Source: an uncultured Bacteroidales bacterium (GTDB lineage: Bacteria; Bacteroidota; Bacteroidia; Bacteroidales; P3). From it: DNA of 64,000 nt. The notes beneath the pieces were generated by a model. That model saw only the letters and a program-made list of their open reading frames with translations. It did not search any database and was not told the origin of the DNA. Positions 9,355 to 20,684 of the stretch are shown piece after piece. Position 1 is the first letter of the stretch, and every line of letters starts with the position of its first letter. Made by a program: the position numbers and the translations under genes. Where the stretch lies: contig CAJOFL010000020.1 of NCBI GenBank assembly GCA_905233895.1, positions 1 through 64,000 of the forward strand, read 5' to 3'.

Positions 9355-10406
9355 TCTTCTACGCCTTGGAACGACTGGGCACGGAGTTCGATAGTGGTGT
9401 TCTGCGGAGTGACCATCACCGCCGGCATCCCCTCCTCGGTGATGTATCCGATGATATGTATCCCCTCGATAGTCTTCACTTTATCATAGTCTTTCTGGCT
9501 GACGGTGAAGAGCAACTCGTAGTCGCTGCCCCCGTTGAGAGCACAACTGACGGGCATCATGTTCTTGCTCATCTCGGAGCAGACGCGCGACGTCTGGTAG
9601 TCGATGGGGAGACGCTCCTCGTAAACCTCGCATCCGCAATGCGATGCGCGGCAGATGTGCAACACACTGTCGGCCAGTCCCGCACTGACATCGGTCATCG
9701 ACGTGGGAACAATGCCCTGTTCGGCCAGCACCTTGACGATATCCATACGGGGTTCCGGCTTGAGATAACGCTCTAACACATAGTCCAATCCCGAGAGGTC
9801 GGGCTGGAAATTAGGGTTGGCCTGGTAGGTAACCTTTTCACGTTCAAGGACCAAAAAACCGGCGTATGCCGAGCCAAGGTCGCCGCTCACGCATAGCAGG
9901 TCGTGGAGCGAGGCACCCGAACGGTAAGTGACGGCAGCGGAATCGGCCTCACCTACGGCGGTGACTGTGAGCACCATACCGGAACGCGATGTGGTGGTCT
10001 CGCCGCCAACCAGGTCGATATCATAGCGTTCGCAGCAAAGGTGTATACCCGCATAGAGTTCATCCAGAGCCTCTACCGAGTAGCGGTTGCTGACGGCCAC
10101 GCTCACCAGCACCTGGCGCGGAGTGCCGTTCATGGCGGCAATATTGCTCACAGCAACAGCCACAGCCTTGTATCCCAGGTGTTTCAACGGGGTGTACATC
10201 ATGTCGAAATGCACCCCTTCCACCAAAGTCTGGGTAGTAACGAGGGTCTTGCGCGACCCTTCGCCAAGCACGGCGGCATCGTCGCCTATACTGCTGACTG
10301 TCGATATGTTACGATTACGGAAGCCGTCGGTAATCCTTTCGATGAGGGCGGCCTTGCCCATCTGGCTTATCTCGGTACGCCCTTCGTGGTATTGCAGTTG
10401 TTCCAT
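9351..10406 (-). CDS. thiL: Thiamine-monophosphate kinase
   Basis: 'SIGDDAAVL', 'VEGVHFD', 'VSNIAAMNGTPRQVLVSVAV', 'DLVGGETTTS'. Confidence 0.92.
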   Translation of the reverse strand: MEQLQYHEGRTEISQMGKAALIERITDGFRNRNISTVSSIGDDAAVLGEGSRKTLVTTQTLVEGVHFDMMYTPLKHLGYKAVAVAVSNIAAMNGTPRQVLVSVAVSNRYSVEALDELYAGIHLCCERYDIDLVGGETTTSRSGMVLTVTAVGEADSAAVTYRSGASLHDLLCVSGDLGSAYAGFLVLEREKVTYQANPNFQPDLSGLDYVLERYLKPEPRMDIVKVLAEQGIVPTSMTDVSAGLADSVLHICRASHCGCEVYEERLPIDYQTSRVCSEMSKNMMPVSCALNGGSDYELLFTVSQKDYDKVKTIEGIHIIGYITEEGMPAVMVTPQNTTIELRAQSFQGVEE

Positions 10407-10408
10407 GG

Positions 10409-11143
10409 TTATCCAATGAGTTTGTCAATCAATATGGCCGCGGCAACGGCGGCGTTGAGGCTCTCGGCGGTGCCGCCGAGGTTGGGGATTGTAACAGGGT
10501 GGGTGACTTGGGCCAAGGCCTCGGGCGAGATGCCGCGACCCTCGTTACCGACCAGCAGCACAGCCTGTTCGCCGGCGAGTCCGCGTTCGACACGTTCTCC
10601 GTCGAGGGTGGCACCATATACGGGCAGGCCGCAATCGGAGAGCCACTGAGGCAGGTCGACATATTCGACACTGGTGCGAAATACAGCCCCCATCGACGAC
10701 TGCACCACCTTCGGGTTGTAGCAGCTCACCGTGTCGCGGCTGCATACGATACGGCGAACACCGTACCAGTCGGCGGTACGCATGATAGTACCGAGGTTTC
10801 CTGGGTCTTGGATGCGGTCCAACGCCAGTATAAGCGGGGAGTGGGGAGCAATGGGCGAGACGTTGTTCTTGGGCCGGCGGAGGAGCATCCACACCTGGTT
10901 CGGGGTACGCATCAGGCTCAACCGCTCCAGCTCGGCCTGGCTCACCTCGTAGAAATCGCCCGATTCCAACCAGGCGTTTCCCGTAATCCATTCCGCTGTG
11001 GCACAGGCACACACCACCTCGGCACCGGCGGCGAGGGCTTCGGCGGCCATCTTCGGCCCTTCGACGACGAACAAACCCTCCTCGTCCTGTCTCTTTTGCA
11101 GGCGATAAGCGGCCAGTTCCTTGAGTTTTGTCTTCGAAATCAC
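10409..11143 (-). CDS. TrmH/SpoU-family RNA 2'-O-methyltransferase
   Basis: 'LDRIQDPGNLGTIMRTADWYGV', 'LLVGNEGRGISPEAL', 'IPNLGGTAESLNAAVAAAILI' SPOUT motifs. Confidence 0.9.
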   Translation of the reverse strand: MISKTKLKELAAYRLQKRQDEEGLFVVEGPKMAAEALAAGAEVVCACATAEWITGNAWLESGDFYEVSQAELERLSLMRTPNQVWMLLRRPKNNVSPIAPHSPLILALDRIQDPGNLGTIMRTADWYGVRRIVCSRDTVSCYNPKVVQSSMGAVFRTSVEYVDLPQWLSDCGLPVYGATLDGERVERGLAGEQAVLLVGNEGRGISPEALAQVTHPVTIPNLGGTAESLNAAVAAAILIDKLIG

Positions 11144-11220
11144 GGTGCAAAATTACACAAAAAAACCGAACCAACGAACGATTTTTTCAAAAACAATCAA
11201 TCCTCTGATTATCAGCGTTA

Positions 11221-11316
11221 TATAATGTTAAAATTCACCTAAACGCAACAACGCCAGAGGGTTAGACCCACCTTCGCCTGATCAACGCCTGATCAACGCC
11301 TGATCAACGCCTGCCT
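11221..11316. repeat. Intergenic 96-bp repeat, copy A, with ~3.5 tandem 11-bp units (CGCCTGATCAA)
   Basis: Aligns without gaps to 59262-59357 (about 12 mismatches by eye; last ~47 bp identical). Contains 'cgcctgatcaacgcctgatcaacgcctgatcaacgcctgcct'. Confidence 0.9.
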
Positions 11317-11603
11317 TTCTCCGACAGGAGGAAGGTAGGTGAACGCGACCCAATCACAAATATTTTTTTATCAAAAAGAATTATTTTTGTCAAAAATGGT
11401 GAATTTTTGCCTGGAGGGCAGACCGAAAACAGCGTTTTCATAGCACTGACAACGGAACGCTACAAATAATATTATTTATAACTAATTATATTTCAAGCAT
11501 TTACCCCCCACGCAGTTTTAACAAAAAAAATTTGGATTTAACATTTATATTTCATTACTTTGCACTCGATATTCATTGTACAAACCCATAAAAAACAATC
11601 ACC

Positions 11604-14600
11604 ATGAAAAAAACTATTCTTTTGTTTATTTTGGTGGCCTTTATGCTACCCGTTAGCACCATGGCTCAAACCGTTTTCCTAGAGAGGTTCGACGGAAGGG
11701 GTGCAAACATTCCTGTCAACCAAACAGGCATCCTCCCCATGGATGGGAATACGGCGTACACCAGTTTCGACTGTTCCGGCACAGTAGCGCTCGAGTTGCT
11801 CGCCATCCCGGACAACATCGTCTACATCCCGATTTTCCCGGGTTCGCCAATCAACACTCTCGCCATGAGTTTCACCACTCATCCGAGCCAAACCGTCTCA
11901 AACGGCTATCTGGATGTGGGTTATCTTATCGACCGCATGGACCCCTATTCTTTCTCCATTATGGAGACCTATAACTGCAGCGACAGCGATTTCCTGTCCA
12001 ACTGCAGCGTCGAGAAACTTGTCTCCTTCGACAGCGCCCCCTCCTATGCGCAGGGTATGGCATTCAGGTACCGTCCTGCAACCGAATCCTCCAACAGTTG
12101 GTTCCTAGATAATATTCAGGTATTTACCCCTAACGGATGCGACATGCCCAGCAGCATTTCCATCACCAACATCACTACAACCTCGGCCGTGATGAATGTC
12201 ACAATGGCCCCCTCGACAACTGGCTATATCATCTACGACCTCGATGAAGATCAATTTATCGACACCTGCTACACAAGTACCTATACTTTCAATTCTCTGA
12301 CACCCAGCACTATTTACGATTATATTGTCTATCCGTTGTGCTCCTCGGGCCGTGGTGGACGAGGCGTATTTGTATCGTTCACAACCGAATGCGCAGTACC
12401 ACCCATCCCCTATCATGAAAACTTCAACAACTGTCTCGACAATGGAAACGTGCCCCTTTGCTGGCTTGCGCCGCTTCCCTCTACCAACACCTGCGGCGTC
12501 TTGCCAGTTGGCAACTCCGAAATCTTTGGCAATTCACTGGTTACAAACAACGGCTCGGATTTGTTGGTATTGCCTGCCCTGGAAGTCGGTTCTGAGGTTG
12601 GCGTGGTTCGGCTGGCGTTTATGTATGTCGGCGGACAGCAGAACGACAGCGTACGCGTGGGCATGATCAACAATGCCGGTACCCCGTCGACATTTACAGA
12701 ATTCGCCGTCGTCCGTCAAGACAGCACCGGCGACTACACTAACGATTTGCGTACTTACTACACATATATCAACACCAGCCTCCTGCCAGACACCGTTCGC
12801 TTCGCTCTTTGGGCTTATGGCTCGGCCAGATTCGACGAAATCGACATCCGGAGGGTCAATCCGTCGTGCAACATGCCGGAATCGTCGTCAATCGACGTAA
12901 GCAACGACACCATCACACTCTACTGGCAGAATCCGGACAACAGTACAATGCAGAATTTCCGTGTTCTATACAGCACCAACTACTCCTGGCCAGGCCTGCC
13001 GGGCTATACTGATTCCGACACCACCACGGTTTTTGTCAGTCAAGACACTACCTTGACCCTCATTGGTCTCACACCACGAACCGTATTCTACTTCTGGGTG
13101 CAGCCCGAATGCGGCGACTCTTCCGACTGGTATTTCATGGGCCAGGTCGAGGCTCAGTGCCCGACGGGATACAACGCCCCGTACTATCTGGATTTCACCT
13201 CTGGCTATCCAAACCTGGCAATTCCCGAATGCTGGAACGTGCTTTCCTCAGACGCGATGTATTCTCGGCCGTTTGTATTCAACAGAGACGGCATTGGAGC
13301 TCTTGAACTCATGAACCACAATAACTCTTCCACCAACTTTATTGCAATGCCATACATCCGCCTGCAGGCCAACAACATGATGGTCACTATACAGGCCAAT
13401 ACCACCTTCGACGCCGAATACCTTGAAGTTGGATACATAACCGACCCCACCGACATGTCCGGCTTCGTGGTGCTCGACTCAATCCACTCCGAGGAAATTC
13501 GCGATTTCGACATCTACACCTCCTCTGTGCCCGACTCCGTGGACACCATATACATAGCTTTCCGCTACAACAAAATACGTACTGCCCGTATCTACACTGT
13601 CCTTGTGGACGAAATTCCCACCTGCATCCGCCCCTATGAGATGACGGCTGATACCGTAGGCCACAACTTCGCCACTCTCACCATCGACGGCGACTCGACA
13701 ACGATATACGAGGTGCGCTACTCCACCGACAACAACGTCGATTCGGCCAACACGATGATTGTAAGCTCCCTGACATTCACTATCGACTCGCTGCAACCGC
13801 TCACCACCTACTACACATGGGTGCGCACCATCTGCGGTTCCATCTACAATCAGAGCGAATGGAGAACCGGAGCCTCGTTCACCACCACCTGCGGCGCAGA
13901 TCCATGCCCCCTCAACATCCAACTCTACGAACCCAACCCCAACATGCCCGTGTCGATAGCAATTATGATGGGATGTGGAGTCAATGCCTACTACCATGAC
14001 TCTGTATTCCTTTGCAAAATCGGGAATACTGAGAACCAAACCAGCAGCTACGACGAAACCCTCTGGGTCTGCCCCGAAATGGCACCTATAAATCTCCATG
14101 TCGACGCAGGTGAGTATGGCGCTTTCGGCGGATGGATGTTCCAGATGGGAATCAATGTAACCCTGGCCGACAGCACTGTATACAACTACGACGCCACCAT
14201 ATTCCCCCACGGCTCCACCTTCCTCGTGCTCGACCATCCTTGCCCCACTTGTCCGACCGTAGAAAGCATCAATATCGACAGCGTAGCCACCGACCTCGTG
14301 GCCATCAGCTGGACTCCGGCCGACTCTACCGACTCCATCTTCTATATCTATCTTGACAACGTGATGGTCGACAGCGTTTTCGCAACCTATAGCTACACCT
14401 TCACCGGACTTACCCAAAACACCGGTTATTCCATCGGCGTTGCTAACGACTGCAACGGTACACCATCCACCATCGTCACCCGCGACACCGTTACCGTATG
14501 CGACATGTTCGAACCCTGCCCCATCCGCGTCAGTCTCAACGATGCCGGCGGCACAGGCTGGATTTTCAACAATCACGTCCAGGTATGGTCGAACAACTAT

Positions 14601-15942
14601 ATGGTTGCCGACGTACACAGCGCCGCCACGGCTCCCACCATTATCACCGAGGATGTCTATGTATGTAGCGGCGATTCCGTACGTATCGTATGGGTCGGTG
14701 TCGGCAACTCGGCTATTATATGGAGCGAAATGAATAACATTATAGACATCTACAACGGCGACGGAACCTGGATGGGAGGCGACACCGCCATTGCCCAAAC
14801 ACCCGACCACGAAATCGTGACCTTCATGCCCGTCTGCCCGTGCGATGCACCCACCATCCTATCCACCGAGGCTGACTCAAACTCCATAACCGTCCGCTGG
14901 GATGAGAACGACAGCACAGAAGTGCAGATAAGCACCGACGAGAACTTCACCGACGCAATCTCCGTATTTACCAACCTGTTCTCGCACACCTTCGACAGCC
15001 TGACAGAAAACACTGTCTACTACTTCCGTCTGCGTACCCTCTGCCCCATCGGAGGCCGCACCTCGGAATGGGTCGAAATTTTCGACACCACCCTCCACGG
15101 CTCCAGCTATGTCGATCCCAACACCCATCGTCCTTGCCCCGCTCCTGAAGGCCTAGGCGTTCTCTCCACCACCTACACTTCCGCCACCGTCGGCTGGCAT
15201 CCCACCGGCGACGAGCCCGAATGGGAGGTTGCCGTCACCGTACAGGGCGAAGTCCGTCTTGACACCGTGGCCGATACCATCTACACCATCACCGGCCTCT
15301 GGCCCGAGGTGCCCAACTACATCAGCGTCCGCGCCCTCTGCGGTGAGAACCACGTCGACGGCGAATGGAGCGACACCATCACCTTCTTTACCGACGTCTG
15401 CCAGCCCGTACCGGCAACCAGCATAGGCATCGGCGACCTGACCTCCAACTCCGCCTCCGTCTCGTGGCAGACCATGGAGAACTCGCTCGGCTACGAACTA
15501 TTTCGGCGAGCCAGGCTTCTATGTCAGCGATGCCACTATCGTCAACCTGCCGCAGGAGACCCCATTCTACACCATGGAAAACCTCGAGGCAGAAACCGAA
15601 TATGAGTTCTTCATCGTCAACCGCTGCACCGAGACACTCACCTCTGCCGCCACCGGCCGCATCCAGTTCGCCACACTGGCCGAGACCGGCATAGCCACCG
15701 TCAACCCCGACGCCTTGACCCTCTCTCCCAACCCCGCCTCGGAGATGGTTACACTGAGCGTCACCGGCATCGCGGCGCCCTTCACAGTCGAAGTGGTCGA
15801 CATGACCGGCAAGGTACTCTCCACCCTGAACGCCGAACATTCGACGCTGCAGCTCGATGTCAGCCTGTTCGCCCAGGGCGCCTACTTCATCCGCGTCACC
15901 GGTGAGAACATCTACACTGTTAAGAAACTCATAGTGAAATAG
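11604..15942 (+). pseudogene. Large fibronectin-III/adhesin-like secreted protein with T9SS sorting domain, interrupted by a frameshift near 15501
   Basis: ORF 11604-15605 (signal peptide, repeated FN3-like segments) loses frame at 'ctatttcggcgag'; the continuation ORF carries 'TLSPNPASEMVTLSVTGIAAPFTVEVVDMTGKVLSTLNAEHSTLQLDVSLFAQGAYFIRVTGENIYTVKKLIVK'. Removing one T restores the frame. May be a sequencing error rather than a true pseudogene. Confidence 0.8.
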
Positions 15943-15965
15943 GTTTTAGGATTTTGATTTTACCG

Positions 15966-16006
15966 CATTATGGGGGGCGCCGCACAGCACCCCCCATAAT
16001 GTTTTT
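15966..16006 (+). terminator. Rho-independent terminator
   Basis: Perfect 12-bp inverted repeat CATTATGGGGGG (15966-15977)/CCCCCCATAATG (15990-16001) followed by TTTTT. Confidence 0.85.
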
Positions 16007-16095
16007 CTATGGGAAGTATGGCTTAAAGGAAACCTGCCGAAATTATAACGGCACTCCCCATACGAAATATTTTTTGCCAATTCAAAAAAAAAGCC

Positions 16096-16103
16096 TATCT
16101 TTG
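16096..16103 (+). promoter_or_regulatory. Bacteroidota-type -7 box TATCTTTG
   Basis: 'cctatctttgcagactg', 88 nt upstream of the 16192 start codon. Confidence 0.55.
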
Positions 16104-16191
16104 CAGACTGAAGTATACCCCGGCACGACCGCGCAAAAGCGGCACAAGGGGTTGATTGACTATATATTAGAAACAAAGTAAATACACAATA

Positions 16192-18011
16192 ATGAAGAGA
16201 AATCTTTTCCTCGTGGCCCTCATGGCCCTGATGCTGACCGGTTGCAACGGACTGTCGAAGATGAAATCCGGAGCCCACAAGGTGCGCTACCAAGCCAATC
16301 CCAACCCCGTCGAGACGATGGACGACAAGGTGGTGGTGAAATTCACCGGCCAGATACCTGAGAAGTACTTCAATAAGAACTGCGCCGTGTTCCTGCAGCC
16401 GGTGTTCACCTGGGAAGGTGGCAACATCCCGCTCGAACCCCTCACCCTCAAGGGCGAGAAGGTGGCCGGAGACGGCACCGTGGTTGACTACGCCAAGGGC
16501 GGCCGCTTCACCTACAGCGACATGTTCGACTTCAAACCCGGCATGGAAACCGGCCGCGTAGTGCTCAACCCCGTGGGCTACAAAGCTGCCAACACCAACG
16601 AGGATGCCCGCTTTGCCGACGACGTGAAGCGCGACAACAAGGGTGTTGAGTTCGGCCCCGTCCTCATTGCCGACGGCGTGAACAACACCTCATCGTGGGT
16701 CGATATCAAGGGCAATATCTCCATCTCGCCCATCAACTACAACAAGACCCAGGGCATCGTCGAGACCGCCGACATCTACTTCCTCAACGGCACCTCCGAC
16801 CTCGACTGGAACTTCCAGATGAACCAGAAATTCGACGCCCAAGGCTCGCTGCAGCACCTCAAGCGCGTCATGCTCGAACAGGGTCTTCCCAAGCAGATAA
16901 GCATCACCGGATGGGCCTCGCCCGAAGGCGAGGAGACCAACAACGTGGGTGTTTCGAAGAACCGCGCCGATGTGGCCACCGCCCAGCTTAACAAGATACT
17001 TGACGAAGTGCTCGATGTCATGGCCCGCCGCGCCAAGGTGAAACCCCAGGATGTGGCCTATTACAAATATCAGCAGCTCAAGCAACTCATCATCACCACC
17101 CGTGCCTCGGGCGAAGACTGGGTCCACTTCGTGGTTATGGTCGAAGCCAGCGACATTCAGGACAAGCATGCCATCATCAATATCGTCGAGACCCAGCAGA
17201 ACCTCGTCAAGCGCGAGCAGATGATCCGCAACATGGCCGAGGTCTACAGCGAGCTGAAGGATGAAATCTTCCCCAACCTGCGCCGTGCACAGATTGCCCT
17301 CTACTACAGCGAAGCCCGCAAGACCGACGCTGAACTGGCCAAGCAGGCCTCACTCAACCCCGCCAAACTCACCTTCGACGAGCTGATGTACGCCGCCTAT
17401 ATCAACTACAACTACGACACCAAGCTGAAATACTACAAGTGGGCTACCGAAAACCACCCGCAGGAGTGGGCCGCTTGGAACAATGCAGGCGCCATCGCCT
17501 TCTACCTCGAGGACTATGCCGAAGCCGAGCGCTACCTCAACGTGGCTCGCGACCTCAACCCACACAACCCCGACATCCTCAACAACACGGCGAACTTCGC
17601 CTTCCTCTTCGGCGGCACCGATAACGACACCATTACGACTGCGGGTCTCAGGGCAGCAACGATGCCGACGCCAACATCCCCATCCTCAACCTCAAACGCG
17701 GCAACTACCAGGAAGGCCAGAAAGCCCTCAAGGGCAACCCCTGCACTTACAACCTTGCCTTTGCCCAGCTGATGAACGACCAGGCCGGTACCGCCATCCG
17801 CACCCTCGACTGCTGCCTCGACCAGAACGCCGAAGTCAACTACCTTCGCGCCGTCTGCTATGCCCGCCAGGGTGACAAGACCAACTGCCTCAAGAACCTC
17901 AAGGCCTCTATCGACGACAACTACGACTACAAGAAGAAAGCCGCTGTCGATACCGAATTCAAGGAGTACTGGGATGACGAGGAGTTCAAGCTGATAATCA
18001 AGCTTTGGTAA
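16192..18011 (+). pseudogene. TPR-containing OmpA-like lipoprotein, frameshifted near 17651
   Basis: Lipobox 'MALMLTGCNG'; OmpA-like 'QISITGWASPEGEETNNVGVSKNRADV'; TPR 'EDYAEAERYLNVARDLNPHNPDILNNTANFAFL'. The frame changes to the 17772-18011 ORF ('MNDQAGTAIRTLDCCLDQNAEVNYLRAVCYARQGDKTNC'). Adding one G at GGG 17651-17653 restores it. Confidence 0.75.
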
Positions 18012-18012
18012 G

Positions 18013-18711
18013 ATGAAGAAACAAATCCCCAATATGATAACACTCTGCAACCTGGCTTGCGGAGTGTTGTCGGTTTTAGCGGCCATCGGTTACGGCTTCC
18101 CGACCCAGGCGGCACTGCTTATCTGCATGGGTATCCTGTTCGACTTCTTCGACGGTATGTCGGCCCGCCAGCTGGGTGTCAGCTCACCCATGGGCAAGGA
18201 ACTCGACTCGCTGGCCGACGTGGTGACCAGCGGCGTGGCTCCAGCGGCGATACTGTTTGAACTCACATACAACCAACTGTTCGACAACGGCTCGTGGTGG
18301 CTGTCCATAGCCTTCCTGTTCATACCCCTCTTCGCTGCCTACCGTCTGGCCAAGTTCAACATCGACCCTCGCCAGAGCCACTCTTTCCTCGGACTGCCCG
18401 TGCCCAGCCAGGCACTGGTGTGGGTGGGGCTGGCTTTGAGCCAGTGGTCGAATACGGTCTGTGGCTCATGGGTTGGTGCCATCGTGTTGGTCAGCCTCCT
18501 GCTCGACGTGCTGATGGTCAGCGAGCTGCCGCTCTTTTCGCTGAAATTCAACTTCAAAGACCTCAGTTGGAAGGCCAACTCGGTGCAGTACATCTTCCTC
18601 ATTGTCTGCGCCGTCATCATAGCCATTCTGCGTGACTGGATAGCAATCTCCGTAATAATCCTGTGGTATATCATCCTCTCCCTCTTCACACAGCGACGTC
18701 ATGCTGAATGA
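18013..18711 (+). CDS. pssA: CDP-diacylglycerol--serine O-phosphatidyltransferase
   Basis: 'MITLCNLACGVLSVLAA', CDP-alcohol phosphatidyltransferase motif 'DFFDGMSARQLGVSSPMGKELDSLADVVTSGVAPA'. Confidence 0.9.
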   Translation: MKKQIPNMITLCNLACGVLSVLAAIGYGFPTQAALLICMGILFDFFDGMSARQLGVSSPMGKELDSLADVVTSGVAPAAILFELTYNQLFDNGSWWLSIAFLFIPLFAAYRLAKFNIDPRQSHSFLGLPVPSQALVWVGLALSQWSNTVCGSWVGAIVLVSLLLDVLMVSELPLFSLKFNFKDLSWKANSVQYIFLIVCAVIIAILRDWIAISVIILWYIILSLFTQRRHAE

Positions 18712-19915
18712 CTTGAAGAATATCCAGATAGCCGACTACGACTATCCCCTGCCCGACGAGCGTATAGCGCGCTATCCCCTTGCGGAACGCGACCAGTCGA
18801 AGATGCTCTGTCTCCGCGACGGAGTAATCAGTGAGCATCATTTCCGCGACCTCCCCGGACTTCTCCCCAAGGAGACGATGCTGGTGTTCAACGACACCAA
18901 GGTCATCCACGCCCGTCTGCTTTTCCGCAAGGCCACCGGCGCGATAATCGAAGTGTTCTGCCTCGAGCCCTACCACATGGCCGTGAGTGAGGCATTCGAG
19001 CAGCGCGAGCAGAGTTCGTGGGTCTGTATGGTGGGCAATAACAAGCGCTGGCGCGGCGACGACCTATACGGACAATGTCTGGTCGACGGGCAACCCTGCA
19101 CTTTCACCGCCACCCGGCGCGACCAGGAGGGTCAGGCCTGGGTGGTCGACTTTCGCTGGACAGGCGGCTTCTCCTTCGCCGAAGTAATCGAGAACGCCGG
19201 CGTCATACCCCTCCCACCCTACCTGCGACGCGATGCCGAGGAGAGCGACGCCACCCGCTACCAGACCGTCTATGCCGAGCACCAAGGCTCGGTGGCTGCG
19301 CCCACCGCCGGACTTCACTTTACACCTGCTGTACTCAACAACCTGAAAGCCAACAATATCCTCACCGAATACCTAACCCTCCATGTTGGCGCAGGTACTT
19401 TCAAGCCCGTAAGTACCGACACTATCGGCGAGCACGAGATGCACGTGGAGAAGGTCTTCGTCACTGAGGAAAACCTCCGCCACCTGACCGCCCATGCCGG
19501 CAAGCCCCTCGTAGCCGTTGGCACCACCTCGGTGCGCACCTTGGAAAGCCTCTACTGGTTCGGCGTACAGCTCTGCGAGCAGCCCGATGTAGACGGAATG
19601 GCTGTGTCGCAATGGGATCCCTACACCCTCGACGACCACGGACTCGGCTTTGCCGAAGCCTACGGCAATATCCTCCAGTGGATGCGCCGCAAGGGGCTCA
19701 GCCACCTCAGCGGCGAAACCCAGTTGATGATAGCCCCCGGCTATCGATACCGCACCGTTACCGGTCTCGTAACCAACTTCCATCAACCCAAGAGCACCCT
19801 GCTATTGCTAGTATCGGCATTCATCGGCGAAAAGTGGCGTGAATGCTACCGCTACGCACTCGACCACGACTTCCGTTTCCTGAGTTACGGCGACTGCTGC
19901 CTCTTCCTGAAATAG
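18701..19915 (+). CDS. queA: S-adenosylmethionine:tRNA ribosyltransferase-isomerase
   Basis: 'DYDYPLPDERIARYPLAERDQSKML', 'APTAGLHFTP', 'LHVGAGTFKPV', 'VAVGTTSVRTLES'. Confidence 0.93.
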   Translation: MLNDLKNIQIADYDYPLPDERIARYPLAERDQSKMLCLRDGVISEHHFRDLPGLLPKETMLVFNDTKVIHARLLFRKATGAIIEVFCLEPYHMAVSEAFEQREQSSWVCMVGNNKRWRGDDLYGQCLVDGQPCTFTATRRDQEGQAWVVDFRWTGGFSFAEVIENAGVIPLPPYLRRDAEESDATRYQTVYAEHQGSVAAPTAGLHFTPAVLNNLKANNILTEYLTLHVGAGTFKPVSTDTIGEHEMHVEKVFVTEENLRHLTAHAGKPLVAVGTTSVRTLESLYWFGVQLCEQPDVDGMAVSQWDPYTLDDHGLGFAEAYGNILQWMRRKGLSHLSGETQLMIAPGYRYRTVTGLVTNFHQPKSTLLLLVSAFIGEKWRECYRYALDHDFRFLSYGDCCLFLK

Positions 19916-20616
19916 TTCCCCCTGCGTTGTACTCACTCAAAACCATAGCCAACGCCCTATTCCCAGCCACCTGCGCCTGCTGCGGCGATGTACTGATGAC
20001 CGGAGAACGTCAGGTGTGCGTAAGATGCCTGGCCAACCTAACCCGCACAGGTTATTCCTCCTACCCTGACAACCCCGTCGAGCGAGCCCTCATGAGCCTC
20101 ATACCCTACAAGCAGGCCACCGCCATGCTTGTCTATAACAAGAACAGCACCGTGCAACGCCTCATCCATGCCATGAAATTCCACGGCCGCTGCGATTTGT
20201 GCACAATCATGGGCCGCCAACTGGGCCTCGACCTCATGGGCAGCGGCCGTTTCGATGATGTGGACCTGCTCCTGCCCGTACCTCTCCACTGGCGGCGAAG
20301 GCTCAGCCGCGGCTACAATCAGAGCGAACTCCTTTGCCGTGGCATCGCCGAAGTGATGCAACGGCCCATAAGCGTCGGCGACCTCGTCCGCTTCAAGTAC
20401 ACCCGCAAGCAGAGCCAACAGACCCGCGGCCGGCGCAGCTCGAATGTCGATGGAGCCTTCCGTGTGGCGCATCCGCAACGGCTGGCTGGGAAACATGTCC
20501 TGCTGGTAGACGACGTGATCACCTCTGGTTCCACCCTTGCCGCCTGCGCCAAAGCCCTCGTCACAGTACCAGACATCCGCATCAGCGTTGCCACCCTCTC
20601 TATCGCCGGCAGTTGA
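19843..20616 (+). CDS. ComF-family phosphoribosyltransferase-like protein (start uncertain, likely about 19927)
   Basis: N-terminal Cys cluster '[19 protein letters not shown]'; '[23 protein letters not shown]'; PRPP motif '[21 protein letters not shown]'. Confidence 0.88.
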   Translation: MLPLRTRPRLPFPELRRLLPLPEIVPPALYSLKTIANALFPATCACCGDVLMTGERQVCVRCLANLTRTGYSSYPDNPVERALMSLIPYKQATAMLVYNKNSTVQRLIHAMKFHGRCDLCTIMGRQLGLDLMGSGRFDDVDLLLPVPLHWRRRLSRGYNQSELLCRGIAEVMQRPISVGDLVRFKYTRKQSQQTRGRRSSNVDGAFRVAHPQRLAGKHVLLVDDVITSGSTLAACAKALVTVPDIRISVATLSIAGS

Positions 20617-20684
20617 TGCCAAATTATTTTACCCGCCCACACAACATTTCTGAAAGATACGCGTTATCAAGTAATATACGTGTT

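Noticed and set aside
11270-11316. Possible CRISPR array
   Set aside because: Units are 11 bp with no spacers; tandem repeat rather than CRISPR; no cas genes in the window.
13479-14810. 443-aa minus-strand ORF inside the large adhesin
   Set aside because: Antisense to a coding FN3 region with biased codons; low-complexity Val/Gly/His composition and no signal or motif.
15966-16001. Insertion-sequence terminal inverted repeat
   Set aside because: 12-bp perfect stem with a 12-nt loop and T-run directly after the adhesin stop codon; best explained as a terminator.
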